NCBI RefSeq assembly: GCF_947507565.1
Contig: NC_089181.1
Span: 1,420,536 to 1,484,535 of the forward strand
Direction: 5' to 3'
Source: Oscarella lobularis
Lineage: Eukaryota > Porifera > Homoscleromorpha > Homosclerophorida > Oscarellidae
DNA length: 64,000 nt
In this document: positions 43,562 to 55,689 of the stretch, one piece after another
Layout of the letters: each line of letters starts with the position of its first letter
Position numbering within the stretch: position 1 is the stretch's first letter
Made by a program: the position numbers and the translations under genes
Notes under the pieces: generated by a model
The model's input: the letters and a program-made list of their open reading frames with translations, nothing else
Databases searched by the model: none
What the model was told of the DNA's origin: nothing

Positions 43562-44511
43562 ATATATTCTAAGGTAAATACTCGCGCATGCGCTCGGGTT
43601 TGTCCGCCCGGGGTTTTGCACTAAAGTGCGCTAGGAACACGCCCTTTTTTGTTTTGAAAAGGGTTTTATTCTGCTCTCAGAACTTTTACGAAAGGTTTCA
43701 TTAGTGATTCGAGCTTCTCTTTAGCATGCCTTATAGCTGCAATAGTGTATTCGCCGTAGACCGAATCCCTGAGAAGATAGCCAACGCGCTTTTAGTCCGC
43801 CTGGCTTCGGTCTCTGAGACACTTAACAGCCTCACTTTTTTGCACGAAGGCTTCTTCAATGTCCTGCCTCTCTCCACCATAACTGATTTATTCTCTTGCG
43901 CTTCGTCTTCGGGTAATATCGGGCAATTATCTATAAAATCCACATCATCGGTCACAATGACCGTTTTGACTGACCGATATTTATGAAGAAATTAACTAAG
44001 AAATGCCTTGCCTTTCTGTGCTGCATGTCCAGCGGCACAGATGCCCTATACTAGCCTAATAAACGAACCGGAAGCCTTGAGGTATGCGGCCATAATGAAT
44101 ACCTTCAACTTGGTTACAATCGATCACGGCGTCTCTTCCCAATTGATAGTTTACAGAAGCTGCAATATTAGAGTACGTCCTTCTCTTAGAAGTGCCTGCA
44201 GATGATAATTTGTTTCTACTTTGAAAATTATAGCGTCGTCAGCCTAAAGTCCTTTTCTAAAAGTTGTAAGAGGTCAGTTTTCTTGTTACAGATTAAATTA
44301 TTGTGAAGAGAAGAACATGGGTACTCTAATATAGAAGCTATCATAAGCCACATGTATAACGTACGAGAAAATCCTATAATAGAGCAGCAATCAAACGGGA
44401 AGGAGATACCTTTGCCCCCGTGTCGCCAGTGTCAGCGTACCTATGGCGTCACAACCCTAGCCTCACAAAAGTCACGTGATTACCGGGAGTTTCCAATCCC
44501 TCTCCCTATAT
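43562..44511. other. No recognised gene
   Basis: Open frames at 43726-43986 and 44008-44205 (plus) look like weak exons but match nothing I know. Confidence 0.35.
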
Positions 44512-44513
44512 TA

Positions 44514-44541
44514 CAGTTGATTTCAAGTTGCTTGAGACTGA
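44514..44541 (+). repeat. Terminal inverted repeat, left
   Basis: Pairs with 46780-46807, one mismatch in 28. Confidence 0.93.
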
Positions 44542-44593
44542 GCGAGGGCTAGAACAACCGGAAGTGTGTTTACGAGCGCGCGTTATCAAAAAA

Positions 44594-45571
44594 ATGGCGA
44601 ACCAAACTACTCGTTTCGTTTTAGTGCCCAGCACCGCCACGTTTGGTGCGAAAGATTGTCCACAGGGTATCTTGCGCCCCGTTTCGCTCAGTGTTCGCTC
44701 AGGAGACGTTGATGGAGCTTCGGCGTCGATGGCAGGGATCGCAGGACAGGCTCAACTGCCAGCAACGTACGGCATTAGAGTCAAAATATTTCGCCAAGGC
44801 AGTCGCAGTAGCAAAACTTACGCTTTTCGGAAGTTCGATCCTAATGGAGTGAAGAGCGTCACCGACCTAAGTATCTTGAAGAAAGAGTTTGAGTCGGAAA
44901 TTGGGACAATCAATAGCTCCTGTGCTGAAATTGGCTACATGAGAGGAGGAACGAAGGTCAGTTTTCGAGGCCGGGAGGATTTGTTGCAGGTGCTAAACAA
45001 CCTTCGAGAAGGCAGCGATCTAACGCTGTGGATTAGCGTTACTTCACGTCAGGCTGAGGACGATGAAAGTCACGACAGCGATGAAGATTCAATTGCAACA
45101 AAAGGAAAAGAAAAAAAGAGACGCCGGCTGGACCCAAATGCATCAAAGGATAATCGAATCCATAAGCTAATGCAGCAGCTGCGCGACAATCATGGAAATA
45201 AGTATGCATCTGTTCAATATAGACTTTGGGCGGAAATGTCAGATATTGGTTCACATGATTCGTTGAGCGAGCCACCAAACGTACCAATGTTTAGTGGTGA
45301 AAGGAAAACACGTGCTTCGCATAAGAAGGAATCTCTCACTGTCTCTGACATTGGCACGGCTATTGCTTCCGTTATTTCTGGTGCCAACTCGATCAACCAT
45401 GCATCAGCCGTTGCGACCTCGGCCCTATGTCCTTCTCAAAAAGCTGAAGTTCGAGGAAGGTACATAAGCCAAATGAAGGATTTGCACAGCCTTTTGCAGC
45501 TTGGCGCTATTAGCCAAGATGAGTACGACTCGCAGAAAAAGAAAATACTTGGAACTTTGGATGATCTCTAA
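44594..45571 (+). CDS. Accessory protein of the DD34E element (PB1/SHOCT-like)
   Basis: Intronless, 325 residues from the first ATG inside the element. After a leader (about 1-60) comes a compact domain, YGIRVKIFRQGSRSSKTYAF then KKEFESEIG, MRGGTKVSFRGREDLLQVLN and SDLTLWISV (about 65-150), whose strand-helix-strand layout resembles a PB1/ubiquitin-like fold. Next is an acidic stretch, a basic nuclear-localisation-like segment (KGKEKKRRRLDP) and a Ser-rich region. The C-terminus ISQMKDLHSLLQLGAISQDE followed by YDSQKKKILGTL fits the SHOCT pattern (L..L...G.I...E(Y/F)...K..IL). It could aid oligomerisation or target choice. No homologue is known to me; function is inference. Confidence 0.75.
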   Translation: MANQTTRFVLVPSTATFGAKDCPQGILRPVSLSVRSGDVDGASASMAGIAGQAQLPATYGIRVKIFRQGSRSSKTYAFRKFDPNGVKSVTDLSILKKEFESEIGTINSSCAEIGYMRGGTKVSFRGREDLLQVLNNLREGSDLTLWISVTSRQAEDDESHDSDEDSIATKGKEKKRRRLDPNASKDNRIHKLMQQLRDNHGNKYASVQYRLWAEMSDIGSHDSLSEPPNVPMFSGERKTRASHKKESLTVSDIGTAIASVISGANSINHASAVATSALCPSQKAEVRGRYISQMKDLHSLLQLGAISQDEYDSQKKKILGTLDDL

Positions 45572-45720
45572 AGTTTGAACTTTAAGCAGTAAGTATTTTT
45601 GTTTTGCAAAGTTTGCTAATTAGGTTTGTTTTTTGTTCTGAAGTTTGAACAGTTTCTCTGCGTTCTGAAACGGTTTCTTTGACTTTAAACATTCTTGACT
45701 TGTTTATTTAATTGATAAAG

Positions 45721-46695
45721 CTAAGGATATCCAGCATGACTAATGTAATTAGCACAGTCAGCAATCTTCACGGTATTGAATGCTGCAGCAACGGCTTCTC
45801 GCTCTGACATCTCGTCTGGAACGTTTTCATTGTCTCTTTTAATAGCGTACTTTACTTTGGAGAAGACTTCTTCAATTGGGTTCAGGTCGGGGCTGTACGG
45901 CGGTAGAAAACGAATTACGACGCCCACTCCTTCAAGCAAATCGATCACTTCGGGTACGTGGTGAATGGATGCGTTGTCCATTATAATCACGCTGTTGGGG
46001 TTAGAACCATTGAATGGCAGCAGATGTGGCAGCAGCGACCGCCTGAGAAATAAAGCAAAGGTTTTTCCAGTTACACTGTCATCGAAGAGTTCGAAATCAA
46101 TAATTTCTTGGGCAGACATTGCAGCTATTGCGTTGATTCTTTTTCCTCTTGTTAGATTTTGTGTTTCTATGGCAGGCAACCCTGCTATTGAATATCCGAA
46201 TCGCCTCCTAGAATCTCTGCAGTCAAACCCCATTTCATCAATAAAAATGAACATGTTGCGCTTGTACACGCCTCCATCAAGCATAGTCGTAGCTCGGAAA
46301 TTCTCCCGTAATTCCTCGGACCTTTGCTTGGCCACTCGCTTGATTTTCTTCCGAGTCAAACCCAGCCGTCGAATTGTTCTACTAATTGTGGCCACACTTG
46401 TTTGCCTACCCGTATGATCTCGAACGGCTTCCTGTAGTTCGCTCAGGTAGGTGCTCGGTTTTTCCAGACAAGTTTGCAGGAGGAAAAAACGTTCATGCTG
46501 ATGAAGGCTTTGCTTTGGTCCTCGTCTTTGCAGCCAATGTCGCACGTCGCCCGTTCTTGAAAGGAGGCGAATGTACCTCCAAATCGATGCCTTACTAATG
46601 TACAGTTGTTCCGATATGCTTTCGACGGTTTTTCTTTGATGCAGATACATCCAAACAGCACGCCAGCGAAGTTCTTGAGGAAGTGGAAGCGGCAT
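45721..46695 (-). CDS. DD34E transposase (IS630/Tc1-mariner superfamily)
   Basis: Intronless, 324 residues, ATG at 46695. N-terminal helix-turn-helix pair: RWRAVWMYLHQRKTVESISE and ISKASIWRYI (about 10-50), then LSELQEAVRDHTGRQTSVAT and the second HTH ISRTIRRLGLTRKKI (about 85-125). Catalytic core: MFIFIDEMGFDCRDSRRRFG (Asp), VIIMDNASIHHVPEVIDLLE (Asp), then LPPYSPDLNPIEEVFSKVKY (Glu). I count 34 residues between the last Asp and Glu, that is DD34E. The RRRFGYS and YSPDLNPIE signatures are standard. The frame is uninterrupted, so the protein is probably active. Confidence 0.93.
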   Translation of the reverse strand: MPLPLPQELRWRAVWMYLHQRKTVESISEQLYISKASIWRYIRLLSRTGDVRHWLQRRGPKQSLHQHERFFLLQTCLEKPSTYLSELQEAVRDHTGRQTSVATISRTIRRLGLTRKKIKRVAKQRSEELRENFRATTMLDGGVYKRNMFIFIDEMGFDCRDSRRRFGYSIAGLPAIETQNLTRGKRINAIAAMSAQEIIDFELFDDSVTGKTFALFLRRSLLPHLLPFNGSNPNSVIIMDNASIHHVPEVIDLLEGVGVVIRFLPPYSPDLNPIEEVFSKVKYAIKRDNENVPDEMSEREAVAAAFNTVKIADCANYISHAGYP

Positions 46696-46779
46696 CACGT
46701 TTGAAAAGCACGGTTACGCTCCTTCGTGTTTTCCTACGCATGCGCAGTATAGCCCACATCCGGTTCTGCTGACTTCGCT

Positions 46780-46807
46780 TCACTCTCAAGCAACTTGAAA
46801 TCAACTG
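46780..46807 (-). repeat. Terminal inverted repeat, right
   Basis: Pairs with 44514-44541. Confidence 0.93.
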
Positions 46808-46809
46808 TA

Positions 46810-47735
46810 TCTCTGCCCTGGGTCAGGGGGTAAACCGCTACCGCGCGTTAGGGCCACACCCAAATAGAAAAACAGCGTTTTCTTCGAACACCGACTCCTT
46901 TTGGGATTCTTATCAATGAATGTATACGTATCTGATGATGATTGCTTACATGTCCTCGATTGGGATGGATTGTCGCTGCGTCGTTTCCGAGATCCGAGTC
47001 GCGACATCTTAGGCGTCCGTAGCTCTTCCACACCTTTTTAGTTTCGCAGACTTTTAGGCTCAACGCATTAGCTAGTAACATAAATGCCTGGGCACAACTT
47101 GTGCCCGCTTGCTGCGATCTTTCCGACTGAGATATTCCAATGCTAAGTTCCTGCAGACGATAGTAATGGCTGCTTGTAAGAAGACCTATCACGTCGTGCC
47201 TTGTTTCAATGTTATTCGTCTCTGCCCTACTAGAATTCGCTCTGGGATTGTAGAAAAAGACCTAACTGCATGATTTTTTGCTTGACTTCCGACTTCACTT
47301 CCGAGTAAAAAGAATTCTCTCTAAACTCTGCCTGCGTCTCTTTAGCCGAATCATAGCAGCCTTTCCATGTAATTTAGATCCTTAGCTCTCAAGATAAGAA
47401 CGAAAATTAATGGTTCTGCACAGTACTGCAGCCTATGTTATTTGCGAAGCCGAAAGAAAGCCATGGAAGAGCGGACACAAGAATGAATCTGATAAAAGAA
47501 GGCTTCAACTCTAAAAAGAAGCTGGAATTCGTATATGAACAAGGGAAAAGCTTCGACCATTCGACCGTCAAACGCGCGGGCGGTCAAATCTCTTTAGCCT
47601 GAGACGCGTAGTGAATAAAAATGATGTAGCGCAACTTTGGTTTGTTGCGTACAAGCGATGGAAAGAAAAAAAGATATGCTAGTAAAGGAAAGGACGAAGT
47701 TTCAGCCAACTTCGGACGACCTAACGCGCGGTAGC
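46810..47735. other. Unassigned minus-strand ORFs
   Basis: The minus strand has frames 46801-47031 (KMSRLGSRKRRSDNPSQSR) and 46848-47192 (YYRLQELSIGISQSERSQQA) that overlap and may be pieces of one gene or of a transposon. I recognise neither. Confidence 0.3.
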
Positions 47736-47739
47736 GAAC

Positions 47740-47815
47740 GACCCCCCCTGGAGACTCCCGGAGTCTCCTGGAGTCTGGTTAACCAGACTAACGTACACCT
47801 GCGGTGGTCGGCTCA
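47740..47815 (+). repeat. Dispersed repeat 3' end, copy 4, partial
   Basis: Ends GTACACCTGCGGTGGTCGGCTC, as in the hairpin-ended repeats at 39-43 kb, and is preceded by a GAGACTCCCGGAGTCTC-type hairpin. Confidence 0.5.
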
Positions 47816-47921
47816 TTTACTACTGACATTTACTACCTTTCCACTTTCGAGCGATCATAGTAAGTGCCGAAAACCAGCTCCTGGCTTGGCTTTCTTCAAG
47901 AACCTCTTCTATAGAAATAAT

Positions 47922-50900
47922 ATGGATCTTCGAGTTATTGCAGCTGCCGTCGAACTTGCCGTTGGTTTGACGGGAACTCGAGAAGAGCGTCAGCGCGCGT
48001 ATCAAGTGAGAGCATCCAGCTTTTAGCTAGCTAGTGATGGTTCAGCGGCCCTAATTTGTACAGATATGCGAAGACTTCAGATCATCATCCAGCAGCGCGC
48101 AGCTATGGCACGCTGGAATGGCGCTGATAAATGCATCCACACTATCGCTGCCCGTTCGCTACTACGGCTACCAGTCGATGAGGCACGTTGTGACGTGAGT
48201 GCATAGCCTCCTCCCCCCAGGCCCTTCTCCTCTGATGCCCCTCAAAAATCGCAGGGACCAGTGGAACAGTCTTACGTCTGAAATGAAGCAGGACTTCCAG
48301 CGCTCTGCTCTTCGGTGTCTCTCTGACGTAAGCCTAGCACTAGAAGGGGAACAGAGCCACCAGTGATAACGCAGTTAGCTAAAAAGCTGGTTGTTTCTAG
48401 GGTCTGGGGCCTACTTGCTCAGAGCATGTACTCAAGAGTGGCCTCGTTAGCTTGGTCGTTGACTTGATGAAAGTTTCCTGGCCTCAGCACTGGCCTAACT
48501 GTCTCTCTGGCTTGCTAGAGATCTCTCAGATGGGGGTGAAGCGCAATTTTCACATCAAGGGCAAAATTGGGCATGGCATTCTGTTAGGAAGAGCAACTCG
48601 AGTTGGTTATTTTGGTTCTAATTCACCTGGCTGAAGATGTCACCTCTGATGTGCACCTGTCACAGAAGAGAAAGGCAGAGCTCATTCAATCACTTCAAGT
48701 TGAGAAATGCTTGTTAAAGTTTTTGGAATGTACGCTTCAATCGCTGACGGTAATCTCATTTGTGTTGCTTCTACGATTTTTCGAGTGTTGCGTTTTAAAG
48801 GCTGCTTCAAGGACAGAGCTGATTCGGCTGTGCCTCCTTTGTTTGGCTAGAGTTTTTGAGTTGGCTTCTTTGGAGGCTGTATTTGAGAACGACGGCTCTT
48901 TGATTGATCTTATCTGCGCCTTGCTGCTTACTGATGAGGTAAAAATTCCGGCGCTGGATTCTCTGTCGGTCCTGGCAAACCGAAAAGTAAATTGACTGGA
49001 AACGTCGTTGCGCTTCCTGAAGAGAGATTATTTTAAGGGAAAACTGGAGGAGAGGAGTTTGATTTTGTACCTTTTTAGAGACAAGCCTATACTTCATCTG
49101 ATAGAACTGATAAGGTAAATTTAAGCAGCGCTCTATAGTCGGTCGTGTTAGCTAGCCTTCAGTGGCGCTTTAATTTAGTTTATCTGACGAAGCTAATTAT
49201 GAAGGCCTAAAAAGGGCCTGTAATGTTTTATCTACGGTAGGCGTATCTCAGCTTTGTTCCTTGTGGGTGCGTTCAGGTTACACTGTTATGGATTTTTCCA
49301 TTAGTAAAGCTGTTGTATTGCTAAGGGGAGCGAGAGGTTTCCGAGAATGAAGCGGCCGCCTAATTTTGACAAATATCTTCAGTGCTTGATGACGTTCCTC
49401 AAACATCCAAGTCAGGTGAGTTGCAGGATTCTTTTCTTGAGCTTCTAGAAGATGTAACTGTTGTGCCTTTGCCAACGTTAGACATTGGGGATGACGTCTA
49501 TGCAGACGTGGCTAGCGTTTCTAAAAAATGACGCAATTCTACGAGACCAGACGTTTCTTACTCATCTTCCCGCGGTGTTGGAATTGTCTGGCCTAAGGCA
49601 ATCCAAGGTTTATCTTTAGAGAAGCGTTACAAGTTCTTCGTAATCTCCGTTTATGCTTTATAGTGTATTGGCGTGTTGTACGATTCGTCAATGGCGACAT
49701 CGCTGTTTCAAAAATCAGTTGTCTTTGCTCAGTGCGATTTTGCTGACATTGACGAATATTACGTGCACTTTGGGCGTTAGTTTTGTATTTGAGCGCTCTT
49801 TTGCTTCTGACTTTGGTCTTTGAAGGGCTTAGATCCGTCGCTAAAACGATCATAACGATTGTAACAGCTCTCATCCCAGATGTAGCTCTCCGGATTGTGA
49901 CAAAGGAGCTTGCCCGATTGTTGGAACCATCGGAGACGTGTCACTACGTGGGTAATAGTGCGCACAGTAAGTGTTTTTTAAGCTTTTTGCTTAGCTCTTT
50001 TTCCTTACAGAGTGGGATGCTCTTGCCTTTGTACTTGAGTTGGTCATGTCACGTGTAGACTTGCAGGTAGGTTTGTTTCCTTTGTTGTCCAGAAAGACAG
50101 GTCGGTTAGCAGATATCAGCTGATCTCGGCGGTCAGGCTATTGATGCCCTTGTTGGCACTGACGCAAAGGTATATCAAACCCAATAATACGTAAACGTGT
50201 TTCCTTTATTTTGCAAGGATGATGAGCTTATTCGTTGTAATTTGAACTGCCTTTACGCTCTCTTTCCTTGCTTGGAGTGCAGACCTGATCGAATTACGCC
50301 TATTTTTTCCAAAGTAGCTATTGTTTGATGCCAAAGCATTTAGTAATATTAGTCTTCGGTTAGATTTTTTCGTTCTTCCAAGGTATTGTACAGAGGAACA
50401 AAGACGACGTAAGGATTTTTCTATTTTCTCCGTGTTTCTTAAGCGGTGCTTTTTTAGCCTACGCTGTCTTTTGATCGCTCTCTCGCGTCCTTGAGGCGCC
50501 TGTCGTGCTCAATGTTTTTGTCCTTGTGCAAAGATTATGGGACTCTTGCTGTGGTATGACGTCATGTCATACTCCACTTGGTCGGCAGTCTTACACGTCT
50601 GTTTAGAGATTATTTGATCAGGTGCGTGATCACGTGAAAAGGCTTATCAACGAAAACCTTCTCCTCTATCTTGAGAGAGTAATATTCGTAGAAGGTCTCA
50701 TATCCCTAAGGTGACCCCTTATCTTTATACGTCTCGTTCAATAGCGATCGTCGCTATGTCTCTTTTTCCTAGTCAAAGTTTAGATGATACAGCGAAAAAA
50801 GTTGAATTTATTCAAAGTCTAATAGCTCCCGTGAACGCATTATTTTTGGACGCAACTGATTGCCGGTATTGTTATCAGCATTCTTTCAGCTCTTATTTCC

Positions 50901-53117
50901 GTACTTTTCTTTGCCTTCCAGTATTCTGAAAGATTCGAAGATATTCTTTCACAACATGCTCTCTCTGGACGGAGGTGGCTCTACAGGAATGAAGACGGTT
51001 GGATTGGAGTGGGCCAAACAGGTATAGATATATAGTCCTTAAAGTCCTCTCTTTACTGCCTATAACGGTTTTCCTTCAAGTTTGTGTTTTGTCTCAAAAC
51101 ACTACTTGCTATAGAGCGACGTTGCCTAATTCCCTGTTCACCTACGGCGTTGCGTGGAAAAGAGGAAATTTCCAAGCTGATTTTTCCACATATCAAAGTC
51201 CTGCTCACCGTGTTCGAGTACGTTCACCAATTGTTCAAAATCCGAAGGTGTGATGTTATTTTGTTTCTCAGACTGATTACTTCGTTTTGGAAACCGGACG
51301 TTTTCGTATCAATTGAACCCGAGTTTCAAGGCGTCTTCTCTCTCACGGCTTCTGAGAATAAGTCTCTTTTAGGCGTACCTACGCGCCGGGGCGAAGATAC
51401 CGACTCTGACGCGCTATTAGACCGAGCTCACGTTCTTCTTGTCAACACAATGGACGTGTGGTACAGCCTCGTAGAGGTAGATCTACCGGTAATTTTCACA
51501 ACCGTTTCAGCGTTTCGTTTACGGGGACGCTTGGAGAGGCTTTTGGTTCTTTGTATGGGTTCGACGATTTTGCTCGCACGCTTCTGCTAACCGCTCTGGC
51601 GAATGTCTCCTACGTTCCGAATTATTACCTTCGCTCCGTCATTCATATCCTTTCTTTTTCTTTCGCATGAGTTTGAAGACAGAGTGCGTTTTTTCTTTGA
51701 CTATAGGCGTATCCTGATTACGATCAACTATTCGCCCTCTCTGCTTGCACTGTCCTCCGGAGCACTTTTCATCTTTCATTGACGTTTTCTGTCCTGCCGT
51801 CTTTGAGTTTCTCTTCAAGCGACTCTCATCGGACTGGAACAAAATTGCTGAGACACTCATTGCAGCAGAGTATATATATATAAATATATATATACATATA
51901 TAATCGACTTCGCATTAATTGGCGTTTATTAACTCTTCAATGGGTTTACAGGAATGAAAGGGAAGAAGTTTTGGAACGTCGTATCTTGTCGAATCTTACT
52001 CGAGAAATGATCGCCTTTCTGCGTATGTCTCGAAAGAAAATATGTAGAAATGTTGGAGGCATAATTCGTTGATTTTCAGAGGTTTGCCTAAATAAAAGAG
52101 TTCGTTTAGAAGATGGGAACTCACCGGCAGAAGCAGAAGATGAGGCAGACGGTACTGCATGCGAATATTCATAATTAATTTTTTATGCTTCAATTTTTTT
52201 GACAGTTGATATGACGGAGTTGCCGGATGAGAATCCCTTGTCAGATTTAGGCCAACATTTAATGGATTCTGAGGTATCACAGGCAGGGCCGTAATTTTTC
52301 CCGCTAATATCTGAATTCAGGTTACTTGTCAGCATGCTGCTTCACTTCTCTTTTCGTGCTTGACTTGGCTAGATACAGTAGCCGCAGTAAAAGCGGCCAA
52401 GCTTCTGCTTGTGTCATGTGACACTGTAAGGTTAAGCTTACTCCTTGTGTCGCGCAAATTTTATCGTACTCACGTTTAAGATGTTGAATGCTGTTTCGTC
52501 GGGCAACGTTGTTCAGCAGCTGTATATTGCTGTACTGCAAGTAATCGTCTTCCATTCTCATCTTCTCGCGGTTTTAAATTACAGTTAAATAGGGCCTTGA
52601 GAGACATGGCCAACACGAAGGGGCTGCTCAAACGCTAATGGCTCTAGCTTTAAAGCTATACAAACTTTGGGTGCGGAACAGAGAGTGCAAAAATTTTAAC
52701 TAGTTACATCGTCCTCTTTAGAGAACCACCCGAAACCCTGGTCTAGTTGACATACTCTTGTCTTTGCCTGACTCCAATATTTCCCTCTTCCAGGTTACTC
52801 TCGCTTATTACGCTCATACCCTGCCGTAAAACCTTTACTTAGGAACTGAACGGATTGTGTGAAAACCCCCAACAGACTGAAAGGACGAGAAAAGAGCAGA
52901 TGCGCCTCGTTCGATCAATTTTTCAGCCTATCATTGGGGTGGATATATTTTCTATCATCTAATTCACTGTGTAGTCTGTTTCTAGAAGCCACTGGCTCAG
53001 GCGTTCTGCAAGAAACGCGAAATGAATTTCAATTTGCCAAAACTATCGTTTCGGCGCAAGCAACCAGACTTTCAGCCGGATGGAGAAGACGGACTTTCCT
53101 TGTTGTTCGGGAAATAA
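47922..53117 (+). CDS. XPO5: Exportin-5
   Basis: Karyopherin of the importin-beta/CRM1 group that exports pre-microRNA hairpins with RanGTP. The gene is split into many short exons; the first are 47922-48005, 48064-48194, 48255-48327, 48401-48535 and about 48593-48749. Readings follow the protein in order: LWHAGMALINASTLSLPVRY and QHWPNCLSGLLE, near the N-terminus; LIHLAEDVTSDVHLSQKRK; FDKYLQCLMTFLKHPSQ (49365); VVFAQCDFADIDEYYVHFG (49710); ALRIVTKELARLL; FGSLYGFDDFARTLLLTALA then NVSYVPNYYLRSVIH (51600); LERRILSNLTREMIAFL; GLERHGQHEGAAQTLMALAL; the C-terminal TERTRKEQMRLVRSIFQPII and NFNLPKLSFRRKQP, and the stop at 53115-53117. Blocks such as WPQHWP and the terminal KNLPSLF-like motif identify XPO5. 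AATAAA overlaps the stop. Exons examined keep frame, so it looks intact. Confidence 0.9.
51869..51902. repeat. (TA)n microsatellite
   Basis: TATATATATATA tracts with AAA and ACA interruptions, inside or next to an exportin-5 intron. Confidence 0.9.
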
Positions 53118-53295
53118 ATAAAAAGATGCACGGACGCGCCGAGAAAGCGCATCAGTGACGATTTCGCAATCGTAAGTAACTTGTCTCGCAAACTAGCAGC
53201 CGGATGGTAAGTCATGTAAATCAAAATTAGGTCAAGATGTGCAGCTAAGTTTGATTTTTTGAACGGATTGTATACATTACAAAGGCGCTCTCAAT

Positions 53296-55689
53296 TTTAC
53301 CTGCCCCTCTTCATCTGCCAGGTAGCGCCACAGTTTGAGTCCTATGAAATCAAAAAGGTTAAAAATTTTAGTAAGCCTACAGTAGTACGGTACGAGTGCA
53401 CCTTTACTGTAATTCCAGCTTGAGCTTTGAGCTTTTCCCTTAATTCATCGCACGCTAGAAGTACTTCAGCTTTCAATGGATCATTCGACGCCTTCGCCAA
53501 CTGACGAATACGACTTCTAAAGTCAATGACAGTGTCCATGACGTCAGAATTCATACACTCGGATCCCTGCGCGAAAGATGAAAAAGATCGCGATTACTTC
53601 AGATACAGGTAGTACCGACTGGCCGGCCGAACCTGAGAAGAAGAGAGGTTACATCCGAGAAGTTCCATTTGAGACTCTACGAAACCCGCGACAGCAGCAA
53701 CAGAAGACGGGTTCCGTCCCGCAATTACATTCGCCTAAAAGTACTCTGTTGACTTGTTTCACTCTCTAAGAAATACTGTTGTATTCCTACGTCGGAAAAC
53801 AGCTGACGGTTAGTAATATGAACTAATCTGAGAAGTCGCTTCATTGCCGTGGCAGTGTCGAAATCATCTGCAAACGACGACAGTACATCTCTTTGACACG
53901 TGGACAGTCTGCGCGCAAAAGACTACAATACCAGGTAGAGAACAATTTTCTTGGGCTTACTCCAGTAGAAGGTCGGATTCAATTATGTCTCCTCCTACCA
54001 TCTGCCCACGAACGTAGGACCCACAGCTTTCCAAAAACGAGGATAATTTCTTTTCAAGAGACACGGCTTCCTTCAGACTTGATTCAGTGTATTCAATACC
54101 TAGAATTTACCTCAATTTCCAAAAGAAAGGATAGCCATTTTCACCTGATCTGTAGCTGCTAAGTAGACAGAAAATACGAAACTGGCTTGCAGAATACTTC
54201 TTAAGAAAATCCTGAATCGAGGGAAGCTTGAGCCTAATGCACCATCCCCTTTATTATCTTATCTGTCACCTTTATAGTTACGTAATTTCCCAATGACTTG
54301 GACATTTTTTCCTGACTGACGCTAAGGTGGCCTAAAGCAGTGGACGACAAACGGATAACGACAGCAGATGTAGCCTATTCAGCACAATACCGGAATGGAG
54401 AAAGTAGTTGCACCACTGCTCAACAGAGTGGCATGCCTCACACTGGGCAATTTCGTTATTGTGATGAGGAAAGAGAAGATCAATGCCTCCAGTATGAATG
54501 TCCAATGATGGGCCAAATACAAAGCTAAATAGGCAAATTACACCGTTCCAAGAAATCTTGAAATAAGATACGACTAAGACCTTACGAAGCCATAGCAGAG
54601 CATTCAATGTGCCATCCTGGTCTCCCTTTCATGTATCCCTTTGGCCCAGGCCACAAGGGTTCACCTGGCTTTGCACCTTTCCAAAGGGCAAAATCCCTTG
54701 GGCATTTTTTCTCAGAATCTTTACACCAGACTTTCAGGCTTAATTAACTAGGTCAATCAGATGTGGACGTACGAGTGCTTTCATCAGAAACCTCTTGGCC
54801 AATGCCGAACTGAAGTTTCCCGTACTGGTCACCATATGCATCCGTGTCAAAGTAGACGCTACCTACAAGAACACGAAATATAAAAAAACATTTTTGAATA
54901 AATTACTTTAGCCTGACCGTCAGACGCCGTATAGCCATATCCTTTTGCCACTATTTCCTCAATAAAATGGACAATTTCCGGAATATAATCGGTAACGCGA
55001 GTATAACGATCTGGCGGCAAAACCTTCAACAGAATCTTAGCGCACAATGCCCTCTAACATCAATCATCACCAACCCCCAAAGAAGCCATGTCTTCCAAAA
55101 AATCGTCCTCGTATCGCTGCGCGACCACGCTAGCCGGCTCCCCTAACTAGCGAAGAAAACAATGAAGTAGCGCGACACGCAAAAGCCTCCCGCTCCCAAA
55201 TCCGTCGTGCCTCTTTTGCTTTAACAATGATTTTATCGTCGATGTCCGTGATTCCCATCACCTGGTGAATGGCCAAGCCGAAGTGGTGTTTCATGATGCG
55301 TCGCAGCACATCGAATCGCACGTAGGAGCTACGAAAAACGAAGAACGTCACAATTCGAGAGAGGCGAGGGAAAGCGAGCATCGTAACCAGGCATGGCCCA
55401 AGTGAGAGTGGTCGTACACTGTGGGTCCGCATTGGTACCTTGACGTATACGTAACCTCTACCGAATTTACCTGTTGGCCGTGCTTATACTTTCGTTACCA
55501 TGATATTGGTTTGGATTTCGGAACGACGAGGGGAACTTTCGAGCGTGTTAGGCTGTTGTAGACGAGAATTTTCGTTCGAACGCCGTCCGGTTCGTGCCAT
55601 CGATGAAGTTGCTGAGGCGACGACCACTTTGAGGTCGAATAAAACCAGCGGCAAGGGCAGAAGACTCGTTTCGCCGCTCTCGTCGCCAT
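53296..55689 (-). CDS. CARS2: Cysteinyl-tRNA synthetase, mitochondrial type
   Basis: Charges tRNA-Cys with cysteine. Read leftwards, exon 1 (55689-55499) encodes an Arg/Ser-rich, acid-poor leader ([20 protein letters not shown]), consistent with a mitochondrial presequence. The next exons give [18 protein letters not shown], with the zinc Cys and the HLGH class-I signature, and [13 protein letters not shown] / [12 protein letters not shown]. Later ones give [60 protein letters not shown] and CNYFLHSG. The [12 protein letters not shown] loop is near 54295, followed by the anticodon-binding end ([24 protein letters not shown]). The final exon [14 protein letters not shown] ends at a TAA, 53298-53296. 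The gene lacks the large insertions of the cytosolic enzyme. Confidence 0.9.

Larger units (their letters stand above)
44514..46807. mobile_element. Two-gene DD34E (IS630/Tc1-like) transposon, 2294 bp
   Basis: 28-base terminal inverted repeats lie at 44514-44541 and 46780-46807, starting CAGTTGATTTCAAGTTGCTT with one mismatch, and TA stands on both sides (44512-44513, 46808-46809). Two convergent genes fill the element: an accessory ORF on the plus strand (44594-45571) and a DD34E transposase on the minus strand (46695-45721), with 149 bases between their stops. Both frames are intact and the repeats nearly perfect, so the element looks young. Confidence 0.92.

Noticed and set aside
44528-44593. 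N-terminal extension of the accessory ORF into the terminal repeat
   Set aside because: It would start at a TTG inside the inverted repeat; the ATG at 44594 is the sensible start.
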